DNA of 64,000 nucleotides from Sporosarcina sp. P32b (GTDB lineage: Bacteria > Bacillota > Bacilli > Bacillales_A > Planococcaceae). The notes beneath the pieces were generated by a model, which worked only from the letters and a program-made list of their open reading frames with translations, searched no databases and was not told the DNA's origin. Below are positions 26,892 through 35,536 of the stretch, in pieces. Positions within the stretch are counted from its first letter, which is position 1, and each line of letters begins with the position of its first letter. The translations under genes were made by a program, and so were the position numbers. The stretch is from contig NZ_PDZB01000009.1 of NCBI RefSeq assembly GCF_002743335.1, positions 1 through 64,000 of the forward strand, written 5' to 3'.

Positions 26892-28244
26892 ATGAAAACT
26901 AAAAATATAATCATTATTGGTGCAGCAGGAAGAGACTTCCACAATTTCAATACATACTACCGTGGTAAAGAGGAATACAATGTTGTAGCATTTACAGCTA
27001 CACAAATCCCGGATATCGATGGACGTAAATATCCGACTGAATTAGCCGGCGAATTGTATCCTGAAGGAATCCCTATCTATTCACAAGATCAGTTACCGGA
27101 GTTAATTAAAGAACTAGAAGTAGATGAATGTGTATTTTCTTATAGTGACCTTAGTTATGAAAAAGTTATGGGAATTGGTGCAATTGTAAACTCTGCAGGC
27201 GCTAACTTTACACTGCTTGGATCAAAAGCAACAATGATCAAAAGTAATAAACCAGTTATTTCAGTTTGTGCGGTTAGAACTGGAACAGGGAAGAGCCAGA
27301 CATCACGTAAAATCATCGAAACATTGCTTGAGCATGACTTGAAAGTAGTAGCGATCCGTCACCCAATGCCTTATGGCGATTTGGCTGAACAACGTGTACA
27401 GCGTTATGCAACAGTAGAAGATTTCAAAAAACATAAATGTACGATTGAAGAAATGGAAGAATACGAGCCGCACGTTGATCGTGGAAATATCATCTATGCA
27501 GGTGTAGATTACCAGGATATTCTAGACGCTGCTGAAAATGATCCAGACGGCTGTGACGTAATCCTTTGGGATGGCGGAAACAACGACTTTTCATTCTATG
27601 AGCCAGACTTGGCAATCACAGTTCTTGATCCACACCGTCCTGGCCATGAATTGAAATACTATCCAGGTGAAGTATGCTTGCGTACAACAGATGTATCCAT
27701 CATCAACAAAATCGATAGTGCATCGGAAGAAGCGATTCAGACGGTTGAAAACAATATTAAATTTGCGGCACCAAACAGTACAATCATTAAAGCGGAATCG
27801 AAAATCTCTGTAGATAATCCAGAAATTATCACAGGCAAGCGTGTGTTAATTGTTGAAGATGGTCCGACATTGACTCACGGTGAAATGAAACTTGGTGCGG
27901 GTGTGATTGCAGCACAGCGTTTAGGTGCAGCTGAAATTGTCGATCCGCGTCCATATGCAGTAGGAAGTTTGATCACTACTTTCAATAAGTATCAGCACAT
28001 TGAAAATATCTTACCTGCAATGGGCTACGGCGAAGAGCAGTTAAAGGATTTGGAAGCAACGATCAATGCAGCGGATGTAGATGCAGTCATTATCGGTACA
28101 CCTATGGATCTTTCACGTGTTATCAATATCAATAAGCCATGCACACGTGTTTATTATGACTTGGATGAAATCGGAACGCCAAATCTTGAGACAGTTCTTA
28201 CAGATTTCATCAAAAAGCATAATCTTACTGCAACAAATGTGTAA
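26892..28244 (+). CDS. Cyclic 2,3-diphosphoglycerate synthase-like P-loop protein (COG2403)
   Basis: 450 residues. An N-terminal Rossmann-like half starts NIIIIGAAGRDFHNFNTYY, and a central P-loop, CAVRTGTGKSQTSRKI, lies near residue 130. Other family segments are RHPMPYGDLAEQ, LWDGGNNDFSF and THGEMKLGAGVIAA. The family is named after the methanogen enzyme that makes cyclic 2,3-diphosphoglycerate; the many bacterial members have no established product and often occur near arginine catabolism genes. ATG 26892 follows TGGAGAGA; a frame open to 26775 was not used. It has its own terminator. Confidence 0.8.
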   Translation: MKTKNIIIIGAAGRDFHNFNTYYRGKEEYNVVAFTATQIPDIDGRKYPTELAGELYPEGIPIYSQDQLPELIKELEVDECVFSYSDLSYEKVMGIGAIVNSAGANFTLLGSKATMIKSNKPVISVCAVRTGTGKSQTSRKIIETLLEHDLKVVAIRHPMPYGDLAEQRVQRYATVEDFKKHKCTIEEMEEYEPHVDRGNIIYAGVDYQDILDAAENDPDGCDVILWDGGNNDFSFYEPDLAITVLDPHRPGHELKYYPGEVCLRTTDVSIINKIDSASEEAIQTVENNIKFAAPNSTIIKAESKISVDNPEIITGKRVLIVEDGPTLTHGEMKLGAGVIAAQRLGAAEIVDPRPYAVGSLITTFNKYQHIENILPAMGYGEEQLKDLEATINAADVDAVIIGTPMDLSRVININKPCTRVYYDLDEIGTPNLETVLTDFIKKHNLTATNV

Positions 28245-28261
28245 CAATAGATAGCTTATCC

Positions 28262-28303
28262 AGCACCTACGTCGAATGGGAATTCGGTTGTAGGTGCTTT
28301 TTT
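28262..28303 (+). terminator. Terminator after the cDPG-synthase-like gene
   Basis: AGCACCTAC ... GTAGGTGCT, extended by CGAAT/ATTCG, followed by TTTTT. Confidence 0.85.
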
Positions 28304-28341
28304 CTGATATACTACGGTTAGGATAGTAAGGGGGTAGTAAC

Positions 28342-28521
28342 TTGTTTAATTCAAAAATCATTGATCTCGTCATTGGTCTGGTGATGGCGTACTTTGCATA
28401 TGACCGAATCGCTACAGGACATACCGGAATGGGAATATTCTTTGTCGTGCTTGCGGCATTAAATCTTTTGGCATTTTTCATGAAACTTAGAACGGACAAA
28501 GATGTCCAACAAAAACAGTAA
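28342..28521 (+). CDS. Small membrane protein, 59 residues
   Basis: Starts TTG 28342 after AAGGGGGTAG. The product begins MFNSKIIDLVIGLVMAYFAY and has two hydrophobic segments (about residues 6-20 and 30-47), then a charged tail, KLRTDKDVQQKQ. Good ribosome site, correct membrane hairpin layout and own space between two terminated genes support a real gene. I do not recognise the family. It lies 83 bases before rlmN in the same direction. Confidence 0.65.
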   Translation: MFNSKIIDLVIGLVMAYFAYDRIATGHTGMGIFFVVLAALNLLAFFMKLRTDKDVQQKQ

Positions 28522-28604
28522 TAAAACGAATCAGTTGTTCCTTTCACCACAATCTTGTAGTATAATTAAAAGATTGTAATTTTTGAAATGAGGCTAGAAA
28601 TCAT

Positions 28605-29681
28605 ATGAAAAAATCGATATACGGTTTGACAATTGAACAATTGACAGACTTTCTTATAGAAAATGGACAAAAAAAGTACCGTGCAGCACAAGTTTGGGAC
28701 TGGCTCTATAAAAAACGTGTCTTATCTTTCGATGAAATGAATAACATTAATCAAGAAACCATTGATGTATTGAATGAAAACTTCTCGGTTCAAACACTTG
28801 AGCAAAATGTTAAGCAAGTTTCACAGGATGGCACAGTGAAATTCCTGTTCAAAATGCATGATGGCAACTTGATCGAAACGGTTTTGATGAAATTCCCTTA
28901 TGGTCATTCTGTTTGTGTTACAACACAAGTTGGATGTAATATCGGATGTAGTTTCTGTGCAAGCGGACTCTTACGCAAAAATCGTGATCTTGATGCAGGA
29001 GAAATTGTGGGTCAAATCATGAAAGTGCAAGAGTATCTCGATGGCAAAGGCGAAGATGAACGCGTAAGCCATATTGTAGTCATGGGTATAGGCGAACCAT
29101 TCGATAACTATTCCAACTTGATGGACTTCCTTCATGTCGTAAATCACCAAAAAGGTCTATCAATCGGTGCGCGTCATATTACAGTTTCAACAAGTGGTCT
29201 GACAGAGAAAATCAAGGACTTCGCAGATGAAAAACTACAAGTGAACTTGGCGGTTTCATTACATGCGCCAAATAATGAGTTACGTTCATCGATTATGAAG
29301 ATCAACAAAGCATTCCCGATTGAAAAATTGATGGATTCAATCAACTATTATTTAGAAAAAACAAATCGTCGGATCACATTTGAGTATATTTTATTGCGTG
29401 ACGTGAATGACCACGTTAAAGAAGCAGAAGAGTTGGGTCGATTGCTTGCGGATAAGCGTCACCTTTCATACGTCAACTTGATCCCGTACAATCCAGTAGA
29501 TGAACATGGCCAGTATCAGCGGAGTGAACCGGAAGCGATTAAATCGTTCTACGAAGCTCTCAGACGCAAAGGTATTAACGGTGGGGTACGTCTTGAAAAT
29601 GGTACGGATATCGACGCGGCGTGCGGTCAACTACGAAGTAAACAAATCAAAAAAACAAAAAAACAACCGGTCGGAGAATAA
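28605..29681 (+). CDS. rlmN: 23S rRNA (adenine-2503-C2)-methyltransferase, radical SAM
   Basis: 358 residues. It methylates A2503 of 23S rRNA and A37 of some tRNAs using two SAM molecules. The iron-sulfur motif is CNIGCSFC (CxxxCxxC), followed by [23 protein letters not shown] and the methyl-carrying Cys near the C-terminus in [11 protein letters not shown]-terminal [13 protein letters not shown] is the accessory RNA-binding domain. Starts ATG 28605. Ends within a bidirectional terminator. Confidence 0.96.
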   Translation: MKKSIYGLTIEQLTDFLIENGQKKYRAAQVWDWLYKKRVLSFDEMNNINQETIDVLNENFSVQTLEQNVKQVSQDGTVKFLFKMHDGNLIETVLMKFPYGHSVCVTTQVGCNIGCSFCASGLLRKNRDLDAGEIVGQIMKVQEYLDGKGEDERVSHIVVMGIGEPFDNYSNLMDFLHVVNHQKGLSIGARHITVSTSGLTEKIKDFADEKLQVNLAVSLHAPNNELRSSIMKINKAFPIEKLMDSINYYLEKTNRRITFEYILLRDVNDHVKEAEELGRLLADKRHLSYVNLIPYNPVDEHGQYQRSEPEAIKSFYEALRRKGINGGVRLENGTDIDAACGQLRSKQIKKTKKQPVGE

Positions 29682-29698
29682 TTCTCCAACCGGTTTTT
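29665..29698. terminator. Bidirectional terminator
   Basis: AACCGGTCGGAGAAT/ATTCTCCAACCGGTT overlaps the rlmN stop codon and also serves the convergent membrane protein gene. Confidence 0.85.
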
Positions 29699-30071
29699 AC
29701 TTTTTACGCGCTAATTTTACGATAAATTGAACGATCACAGAGATGGCTAGTCCGAATGATGAAATAATGAACAGCGATAAAATACCAATAGCTTCCGAAA
29801 ATTCATTATCCATCATCAGGAAGCTGCGGAACATCTCAGCAAACGCTAGAACCAGAACGACCATGAACATTTTAAATGCAATCGATAGCTGATAGAACAA
29901 TAAAAGGGAAGTGACAATCCCGACCATCAGACCGAATACGGCAAACGTCAAATAGTTATTGACGACCAAGTCATGTCCAAGAACTGTCCGTACGCCTAAA
30001 ATGAGTAGAACAAATGAAGTCAGCGCAGTAAAAAAACCGGCTTTCCAATAACGAGAATCCAACACGTACAC
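29697..30071 (-). CDS. Four-helix membrane protein of unknown function
   Basis: 124 residues with four hydrophobic segments (about 11-31, 38-58, 63-85, 95-118) and a basic end, KLARKK. No motif that I recognise. It has its own ribosome site (AAGGAAAGCAGGTGT) and lies downstream of the SCO gene in the same direction, 56 bases away, so it may be the last gene of that unit. No function can be assigned. Confidence 0.6.
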   Translation of the reverse strand: MYVLDSRYWKAGFFTALTSFVLLILGVRTVLGHDLVVNNYLTFAVFGLMVGIVTSLLLFYQLSIAFKMFMVVLVLAFAEMFRSFLMMDNEFSEAIGILSLFIISSFGLAISVIVQFIVKLARKK

Positions 30072-30127
30072 CTGCTTTCCTTACCTAGTATAGCGGAATT
30101 GACGAAATTCGTCACGCAACCCGACTG

Positions 30128-30688
30128 TTATTTCATGCGGTTTAGATCGGCCAGTAACTCTTCTTTATAGGATTCATTCGAGAAATTATACTCCTTCAGA
30201 ATATAGCCTTCCGAATCCAGTAGATAGAAGTTTGTACCATGGACAACTTGCGTAGAAGATTTATGTTTCAGCACAAAAGTCTGGAACTCTTCCCGAGCAA
30301 ACGCTTCAAATTCTTGTTGTGAGTAGCCCGTTAGAAAATGCCAGTTTGATTCATCATCAGTAAAGTTTGCGATATAGTCTTTTAATACTGCAGGTGTATC
30401 GGTATCAGGATCTACAGTAAAAGAGACGAAGTTCATTTCGATGTCCTGATCTTTCAACTCTGCTTGTAGATCTGCCATCTCACTCGTCAAGGTCGGACAA
30501 ACTGTTGTACAATTTGTGAAAATGAAGTCTGCAATCCATGGCGAACCAGAAAGCTCCTTGGAACTAAATGGTTGATCATGCTGATCCGTGAAGGTGAATT
30601 CACGGACTTGTTTCCCACGTTCGAGAGGTTGGCTGCACCCATTCATAAATAGTACGAGCATCAACAGAAAAGGAATCAGACGTTTCAA
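30128..30688 (-). CDS. SCO1/SenC-family lipoprotein
   Basis: 186 residues. A short hydrophobic leader ends in FMNGCSQ, a lipobox-like site that would anchor it outside the membrane. The redox and copper site is TNCTTVCPTLTSEM (CxxxC), and a distal His lies in VVHGTNFYLLD. SCO proteins deliver copper to, or reduce cysteines of, the Cu-A centre of cytochrome oxidase. It overlaps the histidine kinase gene by 4 bases, so sensor, regulator and SCO form one operon. A second SCO (MnxC) occurs 8 kb away. Confidence 0.9.
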   Translation of the reverse strand: MKRLIPFLLMLVLFMNGCSQPLERGKQVREFTFTDQHDQPFSSKELSGSPWIADFIFTNCTTVCPTLTSEMADLQAELKDQDIEMNFVSFTVDPDTDTPAVLKDYIANFTDDESNWHFLTGYSQQEFEAFAREEFQTFVLKHKSSTQVVHGTNFYLLDSEGYILKEYNFSNESYKEELLADLNRMK

Positions 30689-32088
30689 CTCTTTTCACTC
30701 CTTTGTATTTGCTCAGGTAATTCAATGATCACAATGGTTTCTGTTAATTCATTGAAAATGGTGAATGTACCTCCGTGTAACCGGACAATCTCTTTGACGA
30801 TCGATAGACCAAGTCCCGTACCGCCTGTTGTGCGAGTTCGTGCTTTATCGGTACGGAAAAAGCGTTCTCCGATTCGCTCTACGTCCTCTTCTTCTATGGT
30901 CACGCCGTCATTGGCTATGCGATATTGTACACCTTGCTTACTGGCGGTCAGATGAATAGTAATGGATTGCTCAGCATATTTTACTGCATTATCGATCGTA
31001 TTATAAAAGACTTGTTGCAATCGTTTAGGATCACCTTCCAAAATCAATTCCTCATCAATCGATGTACGCAACTGAATATTTTTGTCCTGTAATCGAATCG
31101 CAAATAATTCCAACGTATCCAATAGTAATTGCGCAATCGCAATCGGTTCAGTTTCCAGTGTATATACATCCTGTTCCAAATGGTTTAGCTCGACTAAATC
31201 ATGTATGAGCTTCTTTAGGCGTTCCGTTTCTTTCTCGATGGTTGATAAGTAGTGTTTTACATCGTCAGGAGACGAATCGATTTTATTGCGTGAAAGTTGC
31301 GCGTAGCCGCTAATATATGTCAATGGTGTCCTGAGCTCATGTACAATATTTGAAGTGAAATCTTTCTTGCGCTGATCTTGTTCTTCAAGGGAACGACTCA
31401 TTGAATCGAATGCAGTCGCCAGTTTACCTATCTCATCTGTCCGTCCTGTATTGAGTCGATTCGAATAATCACCTTTAGACACTTCTTCTGAATAGGTCTG
31501 CAATGTTTGCAACGGTTCGAATAGCGAACGCCACACACGCCGCAAAATTAAAAATAGAACGAGGAAGAATAGGCTCCCGACGAGTATCATAATGGGTAAA
31601 CTGTCATGAAAAACATCTTGGATCGCAGCGAGCGGAACATATATATATATGAAACCAATCAGTCCATTTTCTCCTTTAATAGGGAAAATGCCACCGAAGA
31701 TTTCACGATTTAATTCATCTACGTAGCCTTCTTTCATAACGGGCTTGCCTGTTTCTAGGATCTTCTCATCACTATCATTGATGAGTGATTGATAATCGAT
31801 CTGATAAGGGAAATAGGACGTTAAATCATCTAAGCGATCTACGACGATGATTTCATACTCCGAGACGATATTATACCATTGAATCTTTTCGATGATCGAA
31901 TCACTGAGCTCACCGTAATGATAATGGGAAGCTGTTCGATTTCCTTGATATATGATCGACTCTTTAATTTGTTCTTTATATAATTCGGTATACAAGTAAT
32001 GAATGAAGAAGAATGAAAATAATATGGTACACGTGATGCTTCCTAAAAATACAATCAACATCTTTTTGCTTAGATTTAAATTATTCAT
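30685..32088 (-). CDS. Sensor histidine kinase
   Basis: 467 residues: membrane helix at about 9-31, an extracellular sensor of about 130 residues, a second helix at about 160-182, HAMP (RVWRSLFEPLQTLQTY), a dimerization domain with phospho-acceptor His250 in IVHELRTPLTYISG, and an ATPase with NTIDNAVKYAE, RTTGGTGLGLSIVKEI. The signal is unknown. Its operon partners (PhoB-type regulator, SCO lipoprotein) and the divergent His-rich YtkA/FixH-type lipoprotein suggest an envelope stress, copper or respiratory cue, by inference only. Confidence 0.92.
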   Translation of the reverse strand: MNNLNLSKKMLIVFLGSITCTILFSFFFIHYLYTELYKEQIKESIIYQGNRTASHYHYGELSDSIIEKIQWYNIVSEYEIIVVDRLDDLTSYFPYQIDYQSLINDSDEKILETGKPVMKEGYVDELNREIFGGIFPIKGENGLIGFIYIYVPLAAIQDVFHDSLPIMILVGSLFFLVLFLILRRVWRSLFEPLQTLQTYSEEVSKGDYSNRLNTGRTDEIGKLATAFDSMSRSLEEQDQRKKDFTSNIVHELRTPLTYISGYAQLSRNKIDSSPDDVKHYLSTIEKETERLKKLIHDLVELNHLEQDVYTLETEPIAIAQLLLDTLELFAIRLQDKNIQLRTSIDEELILEGDPKRLQQVFYNTIDNAVKYAEQSITIHLTASKQGVQYRIANDGVTIEEEDVERIGERFFRTDKARTRTTGGTGLGLSIVKEIVRLHGGTFTIFNELTETIVIIELPEQIQRSEKS

Positions 32089-32777
32089 TCAGAGTCCTCT
32101 AACTTGTAGCCGATCCCCCATACCGTTTCAATCATTTTACCAGCGTCGCCTAATTTTAGACGAAGCGTTTTAACATGTGTATCAATTGTCCGCTCACTGC
32201 TTTGATGATCATCGCCCCAGACCAATTCAAGTAATTGTTCTCGGGAATAGGCACGTCCTTTATGTTTGACTAACAACAACAGCAAGCCAAATTCCTTCAA
32301 AGTTAGATTTAAAGGTTTTCCGTTAAGCTGTGCTGTATACGAGTCTTCATTAATGGTAAGTGGACCAGCTTGTAATACAATTGGTTCAGGATTATGACGG
32401 TATGTTCTACGCAAGACGGCTTCGATCCGCGCGACCAGTTCTCCTGGTAAGAAAGGCTTGACGATGTAGTCGTCTCCACCAAGTTTTAGACCTTGAACTT
32501 TATCCCATTCCTCACCTCGCGCAGATAGGAAAATCAATGGGATCGATGAAGTGCGTTTCATCTCCTCTGCAAATGTGAAGCCGTCCATATAGGGCATCAT
32601 CACATCGACAATGCATAAATCTATCGTATGTTGTTTGACGACAGAGAGAGCCTGTAAACCGTCGCTGGCTTCAAATACGCTATATCCGGCATCCTCGAGG
32701 ATCACACGAATTAAATCACGCATTTGCTGTTCGTCGTCAATGACTAATAATTGGTAACTCAATTTACTACGCCTCAT
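32085..32777 (-). CDS. OmpR/PhoB-family response regulator
   Basis: 230 residues: receiver domain (LLVIDDEQQMRDLI, phospho-Asp in DLCIVDVMMPYMDG, Lys in GGDDYIVKPF) and winged-helix DNA-binding domain (LTLKEFGLLLLLVKHKGRAYSREQLLELVWG, seen in two stretches, and RTIDTHVKTLRLKLGDAG). First gene of the regulator-kinase-SCO unit. The 142-base divergent region to the FixH-like gene probably holds its binding sites; direct repeats there such as GAAG/TTCGAGAAG and TTGTTAAAACTTCATTGAAATTTCG are suggestive. Confidence 0.93.
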   Translation of the reverse strand: MRRSKLSYQLLVIDDEQQMRDLIRVILEDAGYSVFEASDGLQALSVVKQHTIDLCIVDVMMPYMDGFTFAEEMKRTSSIPLIFLSARGEEWDKVQGLKLGGDDYIVKPFLPGELVARIEAVLRRTYRHNPEPIVLQAGPLTINEDSYTAQLNGKPLNLTLKEFGLLLLLVKHKGRAYSREQLLELVWGDDHQSSERTIDTHVKTLRLKLGDAGKMIETVWGIGYKLEDSE

Positions 32778-32919
32778 TTCATAAAAGCTTATAGTTTAAT
32801 TTTCCGTAAAAGATGTGAAATCTACATGAAGTTTCGAGAAGTTGTTAAAACTTCATTGAAATTTCGTAATCATATTTTATAATCATAACAGCTAAACGAA
32901 TAGATAGGAGAATGAAAAG

Positions 32920-33669
32920 ATGAAACGTTTCGGAATGTTAGTAATGAGCACGGCGATGATCGGAATTCTTGCTGGATGCGGTCAAGATGAAGATGTACCG
33001 ACGGAAGCTGTTTTACCTGAACCAATTGAAGTAGAACTTACAGTACCCGAACAAGGAAATGTCAATGAACCGGTGATGATCACTACACTGGTGACACAAG
33101 GTGAAGAAAATGTAGAGGATGCATCGGAAGTAGAGTATGAAATTTGGGAAGAAGGCAAGAAAGAAGACAGCATTCACGTGGAAACAACCAATGATAAAGA
33201 AGGCATTTATTCAGCAGAAAACACATTTGAGACTGACGGGTTGTATCACGTGCAGGTTCACGTTACTGCACGGGGCATGCACGTCATGCCTGTAAAGCAA
33301 ATCCAAATTGGAGAAGCTACCCAACATGCGGATGAACACGAAAGTGCACAAGAAGGTCAACATCATGAACATGGCGAAGGAGTAGAAGGACTTGCTCTTC
33401 ACTTTATGCAACCTGAGGGAGCAAAAGCAGCAACAGAAACAGAGTTGATGACGCATGCGCAGCTCGATGGAGAAGCAATAGAGGCGCAGGTTCGTTATGA
33501 AATCATCTCGGCAGATAAAGAAACCACATGGGTAGATACGGAAGAATCCAAGCCGGGTGAATATACAGCAAACTATCAATTCCCTAAAGTGGGCAGCTAT
33601 CAAGTGATTATTCATATTGAAAATGAAGATATTCACGAGCATGAAGAACATACAGTAGAAGTAAAATAA
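32920..33669 (+). CDS. Two-domain YtkA/FixH-like lipoprotein with His-rich linker
   Basis: 249 residues. A lipobox, ILAGCGQ, gives an exported lipoprotein. Two similar beta-sandwich units follow (about 34-128 and 152-249), each ending in a GIYSAENTF/GEYTANYQF and GLYHVQVHV/GSYQVIIHI pattern, as in YtkA-like domains. The linker (about 131-150) and the C-terminus are His/Glu rich (HADEHESAQEGQHHEHGEG, EDIHEHEEH), consistent with metal binding. It is divergent from the two-component/SCO operon. A copper or cytochrome-oxidase assembly role is inferred. Confidence 0.75.
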   Translation: MKRFGMLVMSTAMIGILAGCGQDEDVPTEAVLPEPIEVELTVPEQGNVNEPVMITTLVTQGEENVEDASEVEYEIWEEGKKEDSIHVETTNDKEGIYSAENTFETDGLYHVQVHVTARGMHVMPVKQIQIGEATQHADEHESAQEGQHHEHGEGVEGLALHFMQPEGAKAATETELMTHAQLDGEAIEAQVRYEIISADKETTWVDTEESKPGEYTANYQFPKVGSYQVIIHIENEDIHEHEEHTVEVK

Positions 33670-33674
33670 GTACC

Positions 33675-33711
33675 ACCCCTCGTCACTCCGGTGGTGAGGG
33701 TATTTTATTGG
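33675..33711 (+). terminator. Terminator of the YtkA-like gene
   Basis: ACCCCTCGTCAC-TCCG-GTGGTGAGGGT followed by ATTTTATT. Confidence 0.7.
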
Positions 33712-33791
33712 GAAGTAAAAGCTGTAATTCATTGATGAAAAGGGTTACACTAGTATAGGTGAAAGATTAATGAATCAAGAGGAGTGTTAGC

Positions 33792-34124
33792 ATGACAAAT
33801 TATCCAGAAAAAACATGTTCCATTGAAAGACTTGTAACTATTCCGGAGGACGTACAAAAGGTACTCAACGGTGAAAAGTGGGCTACTAGACGTAATGGTG
33901 TCTATGCATACCCAGGCGAAACGATGACGTTAGAAGGCATAGAGTTCAAAGTTGAAAAATTATATGAACAAACACTCGGAGAACTAACAGATGAAGACGC
34001 CAAATCAGAAGGTCATGAAACAGTTGAAGAATATAAACAGGCGATGCTGTCGATCCACGACAAAATGCCTTGGCTTCCTAAAATGAAGGTTTGGGTGCAC
34101 GAATATAGCCCAATTCAGAAATAA
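33792..34124 (+). CDS. ASCH-domain protein
   Basis: 110 residues forming one ASCH (PUA-like) domain: CSIERLVTIPEDVQKVLNG, KWATRRNGVYAYPGE, then the acidic LTDEDAKSEGHETVEEYKQ. ASCH proteins are thought to bind RNA or modified nucleosides; some bacterial ones are amidohydrolases on N4-acetylcytidine. Family is fairly clear, function not. ATG 33792 follows AAGAGGAGTG. A DUF2269-like gene starts 8 bases after its stop. Confidence 0.8.
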   Translation: MTNYPEKTCSIERLVTIPEDVQKVLNGEKWATRRNGVYAYPGETMTLEGIEFKVEKLYEQTLGELTDEDAKSEGHETVEEYKQAMLSIHDKMPWLPKMKVWVHEYSPIQK

Positions 34125-34132
34125 TCTCTTAA

Positions 34133-34573
34133 ATGAACTTTTATTACGGAGCGATTGTCTTTGCACACGTAGTGTCGGCCATAATTTCAGTAGGACCTTT
34201 ATTCCTCCTGCTGCCATTAATACGCCGGCTACGTTCTGCTAAAGCAGAAGCAGAAGACATCTATCTGGCGATTATCCGAGTCATTATACGACTCGTTATG
34301 CATTCAGGCCATGTGCTAGTTGTGACTGGTATATTATTAATTTTATTTGGTCCGTGGCCATGGAACACGTCGTGGATTATTCTCACAATAGGCGTCATGT
34401 TGCTGTCCGGGTTCTTCCTGGCAACTGGTTTCTCTTCTGTATTGAAAAGATTCCATGAACCAAGCAATGACAGGGAAGCGGTACTCAACAAGTTACAACG
34501 CACTGCCTGGATTTATATTGGATTGCTTATGGTGATGCTTTGGCTTATGGTACAAAAACCGGCAGTCTGGTGA
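34133..34573 (+). CDS. DUF2269-like integral membrane protein
   Basis: 146 residues with four membrane segments (about 7-28, 55-77, 83-105, 122-143). N-terminal FAHVVSAIISVGPLFLLLPLIRRL and the His in VMHSGHVLVVTGILL resemble DUF2269/predicted membrane proteins, some of which may bind haem. The ribosome site is poor, so it may be translated by coupling with the ASCH gene 8 bases upstream. Confidence 0.65.
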   Translation: MNFYYGAIVFAHVVSAIISVGPLFLLLPLIRRLRSAKAEAEDIYLAIIRVIIRLVMHSGHVLVVTGILLILFGPWPWNTSWIILTIGVMLLSGFFLATGFSSVLKRFHEPSNDREAVLNKLQRTAWIYIGLLMVMLWLMVQKPAVW

Positions 34574-34700
34574 AATTACATAGCGAGCAAAAAGATGTGT
34601 ACAATGTTGCACATCTTTTTAATTGCAAGATTTGGTTTGACAGTGAAAATTACAGCGAATATGATGAAGATAGCAGTTTTTTGAAAGGAACGATTTGAAG

Positions 34701-35486
34701 ATGAAAATAAAAGTACTCGGTCTGATGACGATCGTTGGATTGCTATTAACAGCGTGCAGTCCAACCGACAGCAATGAGACGATAAAAATTGGTACGACGG
34801 CAGGAATTTATGCTAAAGTCATCGATCAGGCATTAAAACCGGCACTTGAAGAACAAGGGTACAAAGTCGAAGTAGAATCGTACGTAGATTTAATTGAACC
34901 GAACAAAGAGTTGGCTGATGGAGAAATAGATGCCAACATCAACCAACAACAAATTAATCTTCAACAGTTTAACGAAGAATATGATTTGCCTATAGTGGCT
35001 TTGACGGAAGTTCCAAGTGTGGGACTAGGCTTATATTCTAACTCGTTGACGTCGATGGATGATATTCCTAACGGTTCATGGATTACTATTCCGAATGATG
35101 AACTAGGCACAGCGAGAGCCCTACGTTTCCTTGAACAACAGGGATTAATTTCATTGAATCCAAGTGCACCCACTTATGCAGTTACAGAAAAACATATTGA
35201 TAGTAATCCAAAAAACTTGAACATCCAGCCTATCTTGATTGCACAGCTGATACCATCTATGGCAAGTGGTGATTTAGCCATCATTCCAGACAATTATATT
35301 ATGGTCAATGAAATGGAATTGGAAGACGCACTAGCACATGAAGAGCTTGGTGAAGAGTTGCAATATATCGTTGCGGTCAGAGAAGAAGATCGTGAGAAGG
35401 ATTTTGCTTTAGCGATTAAAGAAGCAGTAGCATCAGAGACGTTCCAAGAAGCTATTGATGAACATTTCCAAGGCTTCGGAAAATAA
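34701..35486 (+). CDS. MetQ/NlpA-family ABC substrate-binding lipoprotein
   Basis: 261 residues. Lipobox LLLTACSPTD. The body matches methionine-binding MetQ proteins: IKIGTTAGIYAKVIDQALKPALEEQGY, DANINQQQINLQQFN and ITIPNDELGTARALRFLEQQGLI in shorter stretches. No MetN ATPase or MetI permease gene adjoins it, so it is an orphan binding protein or works with a transporter elsewhere. ATG 34701 is chosen; a TTG two codons earlier sits too near the AAAGGAA site. Methionine as ligand is likely but not proved. Confidence 0.85.
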   Translation: MKIKVLGLMTIVGLLLTACSPTDSNETIKIGTTAGIYAKVIDQALKPALEEQGYKVEVESYVDLIEPNKELADGEIDANINQQQINLQQFNEEYDLPIVALTEVPSVGLGLYSNSLTSMDDIPNGSWITIPNDELGTARALRFLEQQGLISLNPSAPTYAVTEKHIDSNPKNLNIQPILIAQLIPSMASGDLAIIPDNYIMVNEMELEDALAHEELGEELQYIVAVREEDREKDFALAIKEAVASETFQEAIDEHFQGFGK

Positions 35487-35528
35487 AAACCACGTATGGA
35501 CTCAACTATGAGCCATACGTGGTTTTTT
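35486..35528. terminator. Bidirectional terminator
   Basis: AAAACCACGTATGG ... CCATACGTGGTTTTTT between the MetQ-like gene and the convergent yfkAB. Confidence 0.9.
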
Positions 35529-35536
35529 CATCTACC

